This document shows positions 24,901-36,181 of a DNA stretch of 64,000 bases, piece by piece (the first letter of the stretch is position 1; each line of letters begins with the position of its first letter). The position numbers and the translations under genes are program-made. Location: contig NC_092670.1 in the NCBI RefSeq assembly GCF_964355755.1, positions 28,075,795-28,139,794 on the forward strand. The letters are read 5' to 3'. The DNA is from Antedon mediterranea. Lineage: Eukaryota; Echinodermata; Crinoidea; Comatulida; Antedonidae. Under the pieces are notes generated by a model that saw only the letters and a program-made list of their open reading frames with translations, was not told the origin of the DNA and searched no databases.

Positions 24901-27900
24901 CTCCAAATGCGATTTGAAGCAATTCTAAGCACTTTGGTGTTTTTATGTTAACAAGTTTTTTCGAAAATCACAAAATGGTCTAAAACGTCTCCAAATGCGA
25001 TTTGAAGCTATTCTGTACACTTTGCTGTTTTGTGTGAATAATTTTTGTTGAAATGCTCAAAATGGTCAAAAACGTTTTTAAATACGATATTAAGCTATTT
25101 TGTGCTCTTTGATGTTTTTGTGTGAAAAGTTTTATCGAAATGCTCAAAATGGTCTAAAACGGTTTCTAATGTGATTTTAAGCACTTTGGTGTTTTTATGT
25201 TAACAAGTTTTTTCGAAATTCACAAAATGGTCTAAAATGTCTCCAAATGCGATTTGAAGCTTTTCTAAGCACTTTGGTGTTTTTATGTTAACAAGTTTTT
25301 TCGAAAATCACAAAATGGTCTAAAACGTCTCCAAATGTGATTTGAAGCTATTCTAAACACTTTGGTGTTTTTATGTTAACAAGTTTTTTCGAAAATCACA
25401 AATTGGTCTAAAACGTCTCCAAATGCGATTTGAAGCTATTTTAAGCACTTTGGTGTTTTTGTGTAACCAAGTTTTTTCGAAAATCACAAAAGGGTCTAAA
25501 ATGTCTCAAAATGCGATTTGAAGCTATTCTGTACACTTTGATGTTTTTTTGTTAACAAGTTTTTTCGAAAGTCACAAAATGGTCTAAAAAGTCTCCAAAT
25601 GCGATTTGAAGCTATTCTAAGCACTTTGGTGTTTTTATGTTAACAAGTTTTATCGAAAATCACAAAATGGTGTAAAACGTCTCCAAATGCGATTTGAAGC
25701 TATTCTAAGCACTTTGGTGTTTTTATGTTAACAAGTTTTTTCGAAAATCACAAAATGGTGTAAAACGTCTCCAAATGCGATTTTAAGCTATTCTAAGCAA
25801 TTTGGTGTTTTTATGTTAACAAGTTTTTTCGAAAATCACAAAATGGTCTAAAACGTCTCCAAATGCGATTTGAAGCTATTCTGTACACTTTGCTGTTTTG
25901 TGAGAATAATTTTTGTCGAAATGCTCAAAATGGTCAAAAACGTTTTTAAATACGATATTAAGCTATTTTGTGCTCTTTGATGTTTTTGTGTGAAAAGTTT
26001 TATCGAAATGCTCAAAATGGTCTAAAACGGTTTCTAATGTGATTTTAAGCACTTTGATGTTTTTATGTTAACAACTTTTTTAGAAAATTACAAAATGGTG
26101 TAAAACGTCTCCAAATGCGATTTGAAGCTATTCTAAGCAATTTCGTGTTTTTATGTTAACAAGTTTTTTCGAAAATCACAAAATGGTCTAAAACGTCTCC
26201 AAATGCGATTTGAAGCTATTCTAAGCACTTTTGTGTTTTTATGTTAACAAGTTTTTTCGAAAATCACAAAATGGTCTAAAATGTCTCCAAATGCGATTTT
26301 AAGGTATTCTAAGCACTTTGGTGTTTTTATGTTAACAAGTTTTTTCGAAAATCACAAAATGGTCTAAAACGTCTACAAATGCGATTTGAAGCTCTTCTAA
26401 GCACTTTGGTGTTTTTATGTTAACAAGTTTTTTCGAAAATCACAAAATGGTATAAAACGTCTCCAAATGCGATTTGAAGATTTTCTAAGCACTTTGGTGT
26501 TTTTATGTTTACAAGTTTTTTCGAAAATCACAAAATGGTCTAAAACGTCTCCAAATGCGATTTGAAGCTATTCTGTACACTTTGCTGTTTTGTGTGAATA
26601 ATTTTGTCAAAATGCTCAAAATGGTCAAAAACGTTTTTAAATACTATATTAAGCTATTTTGTGTTCTTTGATGTTTTTGTGTGAAAAGTTTTATCGAAAT
26701 GCTCAAAATGGTCTAAAACGGTTTCTAATGAAATGATTTTAAGAACTTTGATGTTTTTATGTTAACAACTTTTTTAGAAAATCACAAAATGGTCTAAAAC
26801 GTCTCCAAATGCGATTTGAAGCAATTCTAAGCACTTTGGTGTTTTTATGTTAACAAGTTTTTTCGAAAATCACAAAATGGTATAAAACGTCTCCAAATGC
26901 GATTTTAAGGTATTCTAAGCACTTTGGTGATTTTATGTTAACAAGTTTTTTCGAAAATCACAAAATGGTCTAAAACGTCTACAAATGCGATTTGAAGCTA
27001 TTCTAAGCACTTTGGTGTTTTTATGTTAACAAGTTTTTTCGAAAATCACAAAATGGTATAAAACGTCTCCAAATGCGATTTTAAGCTATTCTAAGCAATT
27101 TGGTGTTTTTATGTTAACAAGTTTTTTCGAAAATCACAAAATGGTCGAAAATGTCACAAAATGCGATTTGAAGCTATTCTAAGCACTTTGGTGTTATTAT
27201 GTTAACAAGTTTTTTCGAAAATCACAAATTGGTCTAAAACGTCTCCAAATGCGATTTGAAGCTATTTTAAGCACTTTGGTGTTTTTGTGTAACCAAGTTT
27301 TTTCGAAAATCACAAAAGGGTCTAAAATGTCTCAAAATGCGATTTGAAGCTATTCTGTACACTTTGATGTTTTTTTGTTAACAAGTTTTTTCGAAAGTCA
27401 CAAAATGGTCTAAAACGTCTCCAAATGCGATTTGAAGCTATTCTAAGCACTTTGGTGTTTTTATGTTAACAAGTTTTTTCGAAAATCACAAAATGGTGTA
27501 AAACGTCTCCAAATGCGATTTGAAGCTATTCTAAGCACTTTGGTGTTTTTATGTTAACAAGTTTTTTCGAAAATCACAAAATGGTGTAAAACTTCTCCAA
27601 ATACGATTTTAAGCTATTCTAAGCAATTTGGTGTTTTTATGTTAACAAGTTTTTTCGAAAATCACAAAATGGTCTAAAACGTCTCCAAATGCGATTTGAA
27701 GCTATTCTGTACACTTTGCTGTTTTGTGTGAATAATTTTTGTTGAAATGCTCAAAATGGTCAAAAACGTTTTTAAATACTATATTAAGCTATTTTGTGTT
27801 CTTTGATGTTTTTGTGTGAAAAGTTTTATCGAAATGCTCAAAATGGTCTAAAACAGTTTCTAATGTGATTTTAAGCACTTTGATGTTTTTATGTTAACAA

Positions 27901-28117
27901 CTTTTTTAGAAAATCACAAAATGGTCTAAAACGTCTCCAAATGCGATTTGAAGCAATTCTAAGCACTTTGGTGCTTTTATGTTAACAAGTTTTTTCGAAA
28001 ATCACAAAATGGTATAAAACGTCTCCAAATGCGATTTGAAGCAATTCTAAGCACTTTGGTGTTTTTATGTTAACAAGTTTTTTCGAAAATCACAAAATGG
28101 TATAAAACGTCTCCAAA
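21974..28117 (+). repeat. 6144-bp higher-order unit, second copy
   Basis: No difference from the first copy was seen in the stretches compared, apart from the edges: 15840-15850 has TGTTTTTATG where 22006 has TGTTTTATG, and 21982 has TTTGAAGCT where 28126 has TTTTAAGGT. The two sides of the duplication join at a monomer with a one-base-short T run (near 22006 and 28148). Confidence 0.88.
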
Positions 28118-28535
28118 TGCGATTTTAAGGTATTCTAAGCACTTTGGTGTTTTATGTTAACAAGTTTTTTCGAAAATCACAAAATGGTCTAAAACGTCTC
28201 CAAATGCGATTTGAAGCTATTCTGTACACTTTGCTGTTTTGTGTGAATAATTTTTGTCGAAATGCTCAAAATGGTCAAAAACGTTTTTAAATACGATATT
28301 AAGCTATTTTGTGCTCTTTGATGTTTTTGTGTGAAAAGTTTTATCGAAATGCTCAAAATGGTCTAAAACGGTTTCTAATGTGATTTTAAGCACTTTGATG
28401 TTTTTATGTTAACAACTTTTTTAGAAAATCACAAAATGGTCTAAAACGTCTCCAAATGCGATTTGAAGCAATTCTAAGCACTTTGGTGTTTTTATGGTAA
28501 CGAGTTTTTTTGAATATCACAAAATGGTCTAAAAC
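28118..28535 (+). repeat. Partial third 6144-bp period
   Basis: This matches 21974-22391, including the cassette at 28244. The match ends near 28535, where AAAACGTCTCC replaces AAAATGTCTCC and the following units differ. Confidence 0.8.
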
Positions 28536-28848
28536 GTCTCCAAATGCGATTTGAAGCTATTCTAAGCACTTTGGTGTTTTTATGTTAACAAGTTTTTTCG
28601 AAAATCACAAAATGGTGTAAAACGTCTCCAAATGCGATTTGAAGCTATTCTAAGCACTTTGGTGTTATTATGTTAACAAGTTTTTTCGAAAATCACAAAT
28701 TGGTCTAAAACGTCTCCAAATGCGATTTGAAGCTATTTTAAGCACTTTGGTGTTTTTGTGTAACCAAGTTTTTTCGAAAATCACAAAAGGGTCTAAAATG
28801 TCTCAAAATGCGATTTGAAGCTATTCTGTACACTTTGATGTTTTTTTG

Positions 28849-28904
28849 TTAACATGTCTCAAAATGCGATTTGAAGCTATTCTGTACACTTTGATGTTTT
28901 TTTG
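28849..28904 (+). repeat. Truncated 56-bp monomer, first copy
   Basis: TTAACA is joined directly to TGTCTCAAAATGCG, so about 32 bases (T run, TTCGAA and most of the core) are missing. The next unit starts at 28905 instead of 28937. The spacing between the flanking cassettes (28244 to 29256, 1012 bp) is correspondingly 32 bp short of the regular value. The breakpoint shares only a base or so, so this is probably a single deletion event. Confidence 0.9.
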
Positions 28905-31900
28905 TTAACAAGTTTTTTCGAAAGTCACAAAATGGTCTAAAACGTCTCCAAATGCGATTTGAAGCTATTCTAAGCACTTTGGTGTTTTTATGTTAACAAG
29001 TTTTTTCGAAAATCACAAAATGGTGTAAAACGTCTCCAAATGCGATTTGAAGCTATTCTAAGCACTTTGGTGTTTTTATGTTAACAAGTTTTTTCGAAAA
29101 TCACAAAATGGTGTAAAACTTCTCCAAATACGATTTTAAGCTATTCTAAGCAATTTGGTGTTTTTATGTTAACAAGTTTTTTCGAAAATCACAAAATGGT
29201 CTAAAACGTCTCCAAATGCGATTTGAAGCTATTCTGTACACTTTGCTGTTTTGTGTGAATAATTTTTGTCAAAATGCTCAAAATGGTCAAAAACGTTTTT
29301 AAATACTATATTAAGCTATTTTGTGTTCTTTGATGTTTTTGTGTGAAAAGTTTTATCGAAATGCTCAAAATGGTCTAAAACGGTTTCTAATGAAATGATT
29401 TTAAGAACTTTGATGTTTTTATGTTAACAACTTTTTTAGAAAATCACAAAATGGTCTAAAACGTCTCCAAATGCGATTTGAAGCAATTCTAAGCACTTTG
29501 GTGTTTTTATGTTAACAAGTTTTTTCGAAAATCACAAAATGGTATAAAACGTCTCCAAATGCGATTTTAAGGTATTCTAAGCACTTTGGTGTTTTTATGT
29601 TAACAAGTTTTTTCGAAAATCACAAAATGGTCTAAAACGTCTACAAATGCGATTTGAAGCTATTGTAAGCACTTTGGTGTTTTTATGTTAACAAGTTTTT
29701 TCGAAAATCACAAAATGGTCTAAAACGTCTCCAAATGCGATTTGAAGCTATTCTGTACACTTTGCTGTTTTGTGTGAATAATTTTTGTCGAAATGCTCAA
29801 AGTGGTCAAAAACGTTTTTAAATACGATATTAAGCTATTTTGTGCTCTTTGATGTTTTTGTGTGAAAAGTTTTATCGAAATGCTCAAAATGGTCTAAAAC
29901 GGTTTCTAATGTGATTTTAAGCACTTTGATGTTTTTATGTTAACAACTTTTTTAGAAAATCACAAAATGGTCTAAAACGTCTCCAAATGCGATTTGAAGT
30001 AATTCTAAGCACTTTGGTGTTTTTATGGTAACGAGTTTTTTTGAATATCACAAAATGGTCTAAAATTTCTCCAAATGCGATTTGAAGCTTTTCTAAGCAC
30101 TTTAGTGTTTTTATGGTAACGAGTTATTTCGAAAATCACAAAATGGTCTAAAACGTCTCCAAATGCGATTTGAAGCTATTCTGTACACTTTGCTGTTTTG
30201 TGTGAATATTTTTTGTCAAAATGCTCAAAATGGTCAAAAACGTTTTTTAATACTATATTAAGCTATTTTGTGCTCTTTGATGTTTTTGTGTGAAAAGTTT
30301 TATCGAAATGCTCAAAATGGTCTAAAACGGTTTCTAATGTGATTTTAAGCACTTTGATGTTTTTATGTTAACAACTTTTTTAGAAAATTACAAAATGGTG
30401 TAAAACGTCTCCAAATGCGATTTGAAGCTATTCTAAGCACTTTGGTGTTTTTATGGTAACGAGTTTTTTTGAATATCACAAAATGGTCTAAAATGTCTCC
30501 AAATGCGATTTGAAGCTTTTCTAAGCACTTTGGTGTTTTTATGTTAACAAGTTTTTTCGAAAATCACAAAATGGTCTAAAACGTCTCCAAATGTGATTTG
30601 AAGCTATTCTAAACACTTTGGTGTTTTTATGTTAACAAGTTTTTTCGAAAATCACAAATTGGTCTAAAACGTCTCCAAATGCGATTTGAAGCTAGTTTAA
30701 GCACTTTGGTGTTTTTGTGTAACCAAGTTTTTTCGAAAATCACAAAAGGGTCTAAAATGTCTCAAAATGCGATTTGAAGCTATTCTGTACACTTTGATGT
30801 TTTTTTTGTTAACAAGTTTTTTCGAAAGTCACAAAATGGTCTAAAACGTCTCCAAATGCGATTTGAAGCTATTCTAAGCACTTTGGTGTTTTTATGTTAA
30901 CAAGTTTTTTCGAAAATCACAAAATGGTGTAAAACGTCTCCAAATGCGATTTGAAGCTATTCTAAGCAATTTGGTGTTTTTATGTTAACAAGTTTTTTCG
31001 AAAATCACAAAATGGTGTAAAACGTCTCCAAATGCGATTTTAAGCTATTCTAAGCAATTTGGTGTTCTTTTATGTTAACAAGTTTTTTCGAAAATCACAA
31101 AATGGTCTAAAACGTCTCCAAATGCGATTTGAAGCTATTCTGTACACTTTGCTGTTTTGTGAGAATAATTTTTGTCGAAATGCTCAAAATGGTCAAAAAC
31201 GTTTTTAAATACGATATTAAGCTATTTTGTGCTCTTTGATGTTTTTGTGTGAAAAGTTTTATCGAAATGCTCAAAATGGTCTAAAACGGTTTCTAATGTG
31301 ATTTTAAGCACTTTGGTGTTTTTATGTTAACAAGTTTTTTCGAAAATCACAAAATGGTCTAAAACGTCTCCAAATGTGATTTGAAGCTATTCTAAACACT
31401 TTGGTGTTTTTATGTTAACAAGTTTTTTCGAAAATCACAAATTGGTCTAAAACGTCTCCAAATGCGATTTGAAGCTATTTTAAGCACTTTGGTGTTTTTG
31501 TGTAACCAAGTTTTTTCGAAAATCACAAAAGGGTCTAAAATGTCTCAAAATGCGATTTGAAGCTATTCTGTACACTTTGATGTTTTTTTGTTAACAAGTT
31601 TTTTCGAAAGTCACAAAATGGTCTAAAACGTCTCCAAATGCGATTTGAAGCTATTCTAAGCACTTTGCTGTTTTGTGTGAATAATTTTTGTCGAAATGCT
31701 CAAAATGGTCAAAAACGTTTTTAAATACGATATTAAGCTATTTTGTGCTCTTTGATGTTTTTGTGTGAAAAGTTTTATCGAAATGCTCAAAATGGTCTAA
31801 AACGGTTTCTAATGTGATTTTAAGCACTTTGATGTTTTTATGTTAACAACTTTTTTAGAAAATCACAAAATGGTCTAAAACGTCTCCAAATGCGATTTGA

Positions 31901-32007
31901 AGCAATTCTAAGCACTTTGGTGTTTTTATGGTAACGAGTTTTTTTGAATATCACAAAATGGTCTAAAATGTCTCCAAATGCGATTTGAAGCTTTTCTAAG
32001 CACTTTG

Positions 32008-35000
32008 GTGTTTTTATGTTAACAAGTTTTTTCGAAAATCACAAAATGGTCTAAAACGTCTCCAAATGCGATTTGAAGCTATTCTGTACACTTTGCTGTT
32101 TTGTGTGAATAATTTTTGTCGAAATGCTCAAAATGGTCAAAAACGTTTTTAAATACGATATTAAGCTATTTTGTGCTCTTTGATGTTTTTGTGTGAAAAG
32201 TTTTATCGAAATGCTCAAAATGGTCTAAAACGGTTTCTAATGTGATTTTAAGCACTTTGATGTTTTTATGTTAACAACTTTTTTAGAAAATCACAAAATG
32301 GTCTAAAACGTCTCCAAATGCGATTTGAAGCAATTCTAAGCACTTTGGTGTTTTTATGGTAACGAGTTTTTTTGAATATCACAAAATGGTCTAAAATGTC
32401 TCCAAATGCGATTTGAAGCTTTTCTAAGCACTTTGGTGTTTTTATGGTAGCGAGTTATTTCGAAAATCACAAAATGGTCTAAAACGTCTCCAAATGCGAT
32501 TTGAAGCTATTCTAAGCACTTTTGTGTTTTTATGCTAACAAGTTTTTTCGAAAATCACAAAATTGTCTAAAATGTCTCCAAATGCGATTTTAAGGTATTC
32601 TAAGCACTTTGGTGTTTTTATGTTAACAAGTTTTTTCGAAAATCACAAAATGGTATAAAACGTCTCCAAATGCGATTTGAAGATTTTCTAAGGACTTTGG
32701 TGATTTTATGTTTACAAGTTTTTTCGAAAATCACAAAATGGTCTAAAACGTCTCCAAATGCGATTTGAAGCTATTCTGTACACTTTGCTGTTTTGTGTGA
32801 ATAATTTTTGTCGAAATGCTCAAAATGGTCAAAAACGTTTTTAAATACGATATTAAGCTATTTTGTGCTCTTTGATGTTTTTGTGTGAAAAGTTTTATCG
32901 AAATGCTCAAAATGGTCTAAAACGGTTTCTATTGTGATTTTAAGCACTTTGATGTTTTTATGGTAACGAGTTTTTTTGAATATCACAAAATGGTCTAAAA
33001 TGTCTCCAAATGCGATTTGAAGCTTTTCTAAGCACTTTGGTGTTTTTATGTTAACAAGTTTTTTCGAAAATCACAAAATGGTCTAAAACGTCTCCAAATG
33101 CGATTTGAAGCTATTCTGTACACTTTGCTGTTTTGTGTGAATAATTTTTGTCGAAATGCTCAAAATGGTCAAAAACGTTTTTAAATACGATATTAAGCTA
33201 TTTTGTGCTCTTTGATGTTTTTGTGTGAAAAGTTTTATCGAAATGCTCAAAATGGTCTAAAACGGTTTCTAATGTGATTTTAAGCACTTTGATGTTTTTA
33301 TGTTAACAACTTTTTTAGAAAATCACAAAATGGTCTAAAACGTCTCCAAATGCGATTTGAAGCAATTCTAAGCACTTTGGTGTTTTTATGGTAACGAGTT
33401 TTTTTGAATATCACAAAATGGTCTAAAATGTCTCCAAATGCGATTTGAAGCTTTTCTAAGCACTTTGGTGTTTTTATGGTAGCGAGTTATTTCGAAAATC
33501 ACAAAATGGTCTAAAACGTCTCCAAATGCGATTTGAAGCTATTCTAAGCACTTTTGTGTTTTTATGCTAACAAGTTTTTTCGAAAATCACAAAATTGTCT
33601 AAAATGTCTCCAAATGCGATTTTAAGGTATTCTAAGCACTTTGGTGTTTTTATGTTAACAAGTTTTTTCGAAAATCACAAAATGGTCTAAAAAGTCTACA
33701 AATGCGATTTGAAGCTATTCTAAGCACTTTGGTGTTTTTATGTTAACAAGTTTTTTCGAAAATCACAAAATGGTATAAAACGTCTCCAAATGCGATTTGA
33801 AGATTTTCTAAGGACTTTGGTGATTTTATGTTTACAAGTTTTTTCGAAAATCACAAAATGGTCTAAAACGTCTCCAAATGCGATTTGAAGCTATTCTGTA
33901 CACTTTGCTGTTTTGTGTGAATAATTTTTGTCGAAATGCTCAAAATGGTCAAAAACGTTTTTAAATACGATATTAAGCTATTTTGTGCTCTTTGATGTTT
34001 TTGTGTGAAAAGTTTTATCGAAATGCTCAAAATGGTCTAAAACGGTTTCTATTGTGATTTTAAGCACTTTGATGTTTTTATGTTAACAACTTTTTTAGAA
34101 AATTACAAAATGGTGTAAAACGTCTCCAAATGCGAATTGAAGCTATTCTAAGCAATTTGGTGTTTTTATGTTAACAAGTTTTTTCGAAAATCACAAAATG
34201 GTCTAAAACGTCTCCAAATGCGATTTGAAGCTATTCTAAGCACTTTGGTGTTTTTATGTTAACAAGTTTTTTCCAAAATCACAAAATGTTATAAAACGTC
34301 TCTAAATGCGATTTTAAGGTATTTTAAGCACTTTGATGTTTTTATGTTAACGAGTTTTTTCGAAAATCACAAAATGGTCTAAAACGTCTCCAAATGCGAT
34401 TTGAAGCTATTCTAAGCACTTTGGTGTTTTTATGTTAACAAGTTTTTTCGAAAATCACAAAATGGTATAAAACGTCTCCAAATGCGATTTTAAGCTATTC
34501 TAAGTACTTTTGTGTTTTTATGTTAACAAGTTTTTTCGAAAATTACGAAATGGTCTAAAATGTCTCAAAATGCGATTTGAAGCTATTCTGTACACTTTGA
34601 TGTTTTTATGTTAACAAGTTTTTCGAAAGTCACAAAATGGTCTAAAACGTCTCCAAATGCGATTTGAAGCTATTTTAAGCACTTTGGTGTTTTTGTGTAA
34701 CCAAGTTTTTGTCGAAAATCACAAAAGGGTCTAAAATGTCTCAAAATGCGATTTGAAGCTATTCTGTACACTTTGATGTTTTTATGTTAACAAGTTTTTT
34801 CGAAAGTCACAAAATGGTCTAAAACGTATCCAAATGCTATTTGAAGCAATTCTAAGCACTTTGGTGTTTTTATGTTAACAAGTTTTTTCGAAAATCACAA
34901 AATGGTCTAAAACGTCTCCAAATGCGATTTGAAGCTATTCTAAGCACTTTGGTGTTTTTATGTTAACAAGTTTTTTCGAAAATCACAAAATGGTATAAAA

Positions 35001-36181
35001 CGTCTCCAAATGCGATTTTAAGGTATTCTAAGCACTTTGGTGTTTTTATGTTAACAAGTTTTTTCGAAAATCACAAAATGGTCTAAAACGTCTCCAAATG
35101 CGATTTGAAGCTATTCTAAGCACTTTGGTGTTTTTATGTTAACAAGTTTTTTCGAAAATCACAAAATGGTATAAAACGTTTCCAAATGCGATTTTAAGCT
35201 ATTCTAAGCAATTTAGTGTTTTTATGTTAACAAGTTTTTTCGAAAATCACAAAATGGTCGAAAATGTCACAAAATGCGATTTGAAGCTATTCTAAGCCCT
35301 TTGGTGTTTTTATGTTAACAAGTTTTTTTGAAAATCACAAAATGGTCTAAAATGTCTCAAAATGCGATTTGAAGCTATTCTGTACACTTTGCTGTTTTGT
35401 GTGAATAATTTTTTTCGAAAATCACAAAATGGTGTAAAACGTCTCCAAATGTGATTTGAAGCTATTCTAAGCACTTTGGTGTTTTTATGTTAACAAGTTT
35501 TTTCGAAAATCACAAAATGGTGTAAAACGTTTCCAAATGCGATTTTAAGCTATTCTAAACAATTTGTTGTTTTTATGTTAACAAGTTTTTTTCGAAAATC
35601 ACAAAATGGTGTAAAACGTCTCCAAATGCGATTTGAAGCTATTCTAAGCACTTTGGTGTTTTTTTGTTAACAAGTTTTTTCGAAAATCACAAAATGGTGT
35701 AAAACGTCTCCAAATGCGATTTTAAGCTATTCTAAGCAATTTGGTGTTTTTATGTTAACAAGTTTTTTCGAAAATCACAAAATGGTCTAAAACGTCTCCA
35801 AATGCGATTTGAAGCTATTCTGTACACTTTGCTGTTTTGTGTGAATAATTTTTGTCGAAATGCTCAAAATGGTCAAAAACGTTTTTGAATACGATATTAA
35901 GCTATTTTGTGCTCTTTGATGTTTTTGTGTGGTAAGTTTTATCGAAATGCTCAAAATGGTCTAAAACGGTTTCTAATGTGATTTTAAGCACTTTGATGTT
36001 TTTATGTTAACAACTTTTTTAGAAAATCACAAAATGGTCTAAAACGTCTCCAAATGCGATTTGAAGCAATTCTAAGCACTTTGGTGTTTTTATGGTAACG
36101 AGTTTTTTTGAATATCACAAAATGGTCTAAAATGTCTCCAAATGCGATTTGAAGCTTTTCTAAGCACTTTGGTGTTTTTAT
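32008..36181 (+). repeat. Single 3736-bp block in super-unit copy 2 plus shared flank
   Basis: The GCGAATTGAAG marker appears once here (34134) and the chimeric monomer once (35402). Cassettes at 32798, 33138, 33918 and 35842 correspond to 3375, 3715, 4495 and 6419 (+29423), and 35842 also to 10155 (+25687). Copy 2 therefore has one fewer block than copy 1, with both flanks preserved. That is the expected product of unequal crossing over or deletion between directly repeated blocks. Confidence 0.88.
35402..35489 (+). repeat. Chimeric D1/canonical monomer, third copy
   Basis: This is the super-unit copy 2 equivalent of the chimeric units at 5979 (+29423) and 9715 (+25687). Confidence 0.84.

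Larger units (their letters stand above)
27324..29245 (+). repeat. About 1.26 periods of a 1527/1528-bp unit in super-unit copy 1
   Basis: Sequence from about 27324 (AATGTCTCAAAATGCG context) recurs from 28852, through the cassette region 27729 to 29256 (1527 bp, one T fewer near 28148). The join between periods is the 56-bp truncated monomer, so the truncation may itself be the scar of this duplication: its TGTCTCAAAATGCG side aligns with the interior of an ordinary CACAAAAGGG unit. Confidence 0.78.
1..29423 (+). repeat. Super-unit copy 1 (29423 bp)
   Basis: Position 1 aligns with 29424 and with 54471. The rare marker CTATTGTAAG occurs only at 237, 29660 and 54707 in matching context. Copy 1 aligns to copy 2 at offset 29423 over 1-6758 and at offset 25687 (25686 after a one-base indel near 12860) over about 10495-14705. 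The offsets differ by exactly 3736, because copy 1 holds an extra 3736-bp block. Its second half is a 6144-bp tandem duplication followed by the segment 28535-29423. The left boundary is set by the window start, so the real unit may begin further left. Confidence 0.88.
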
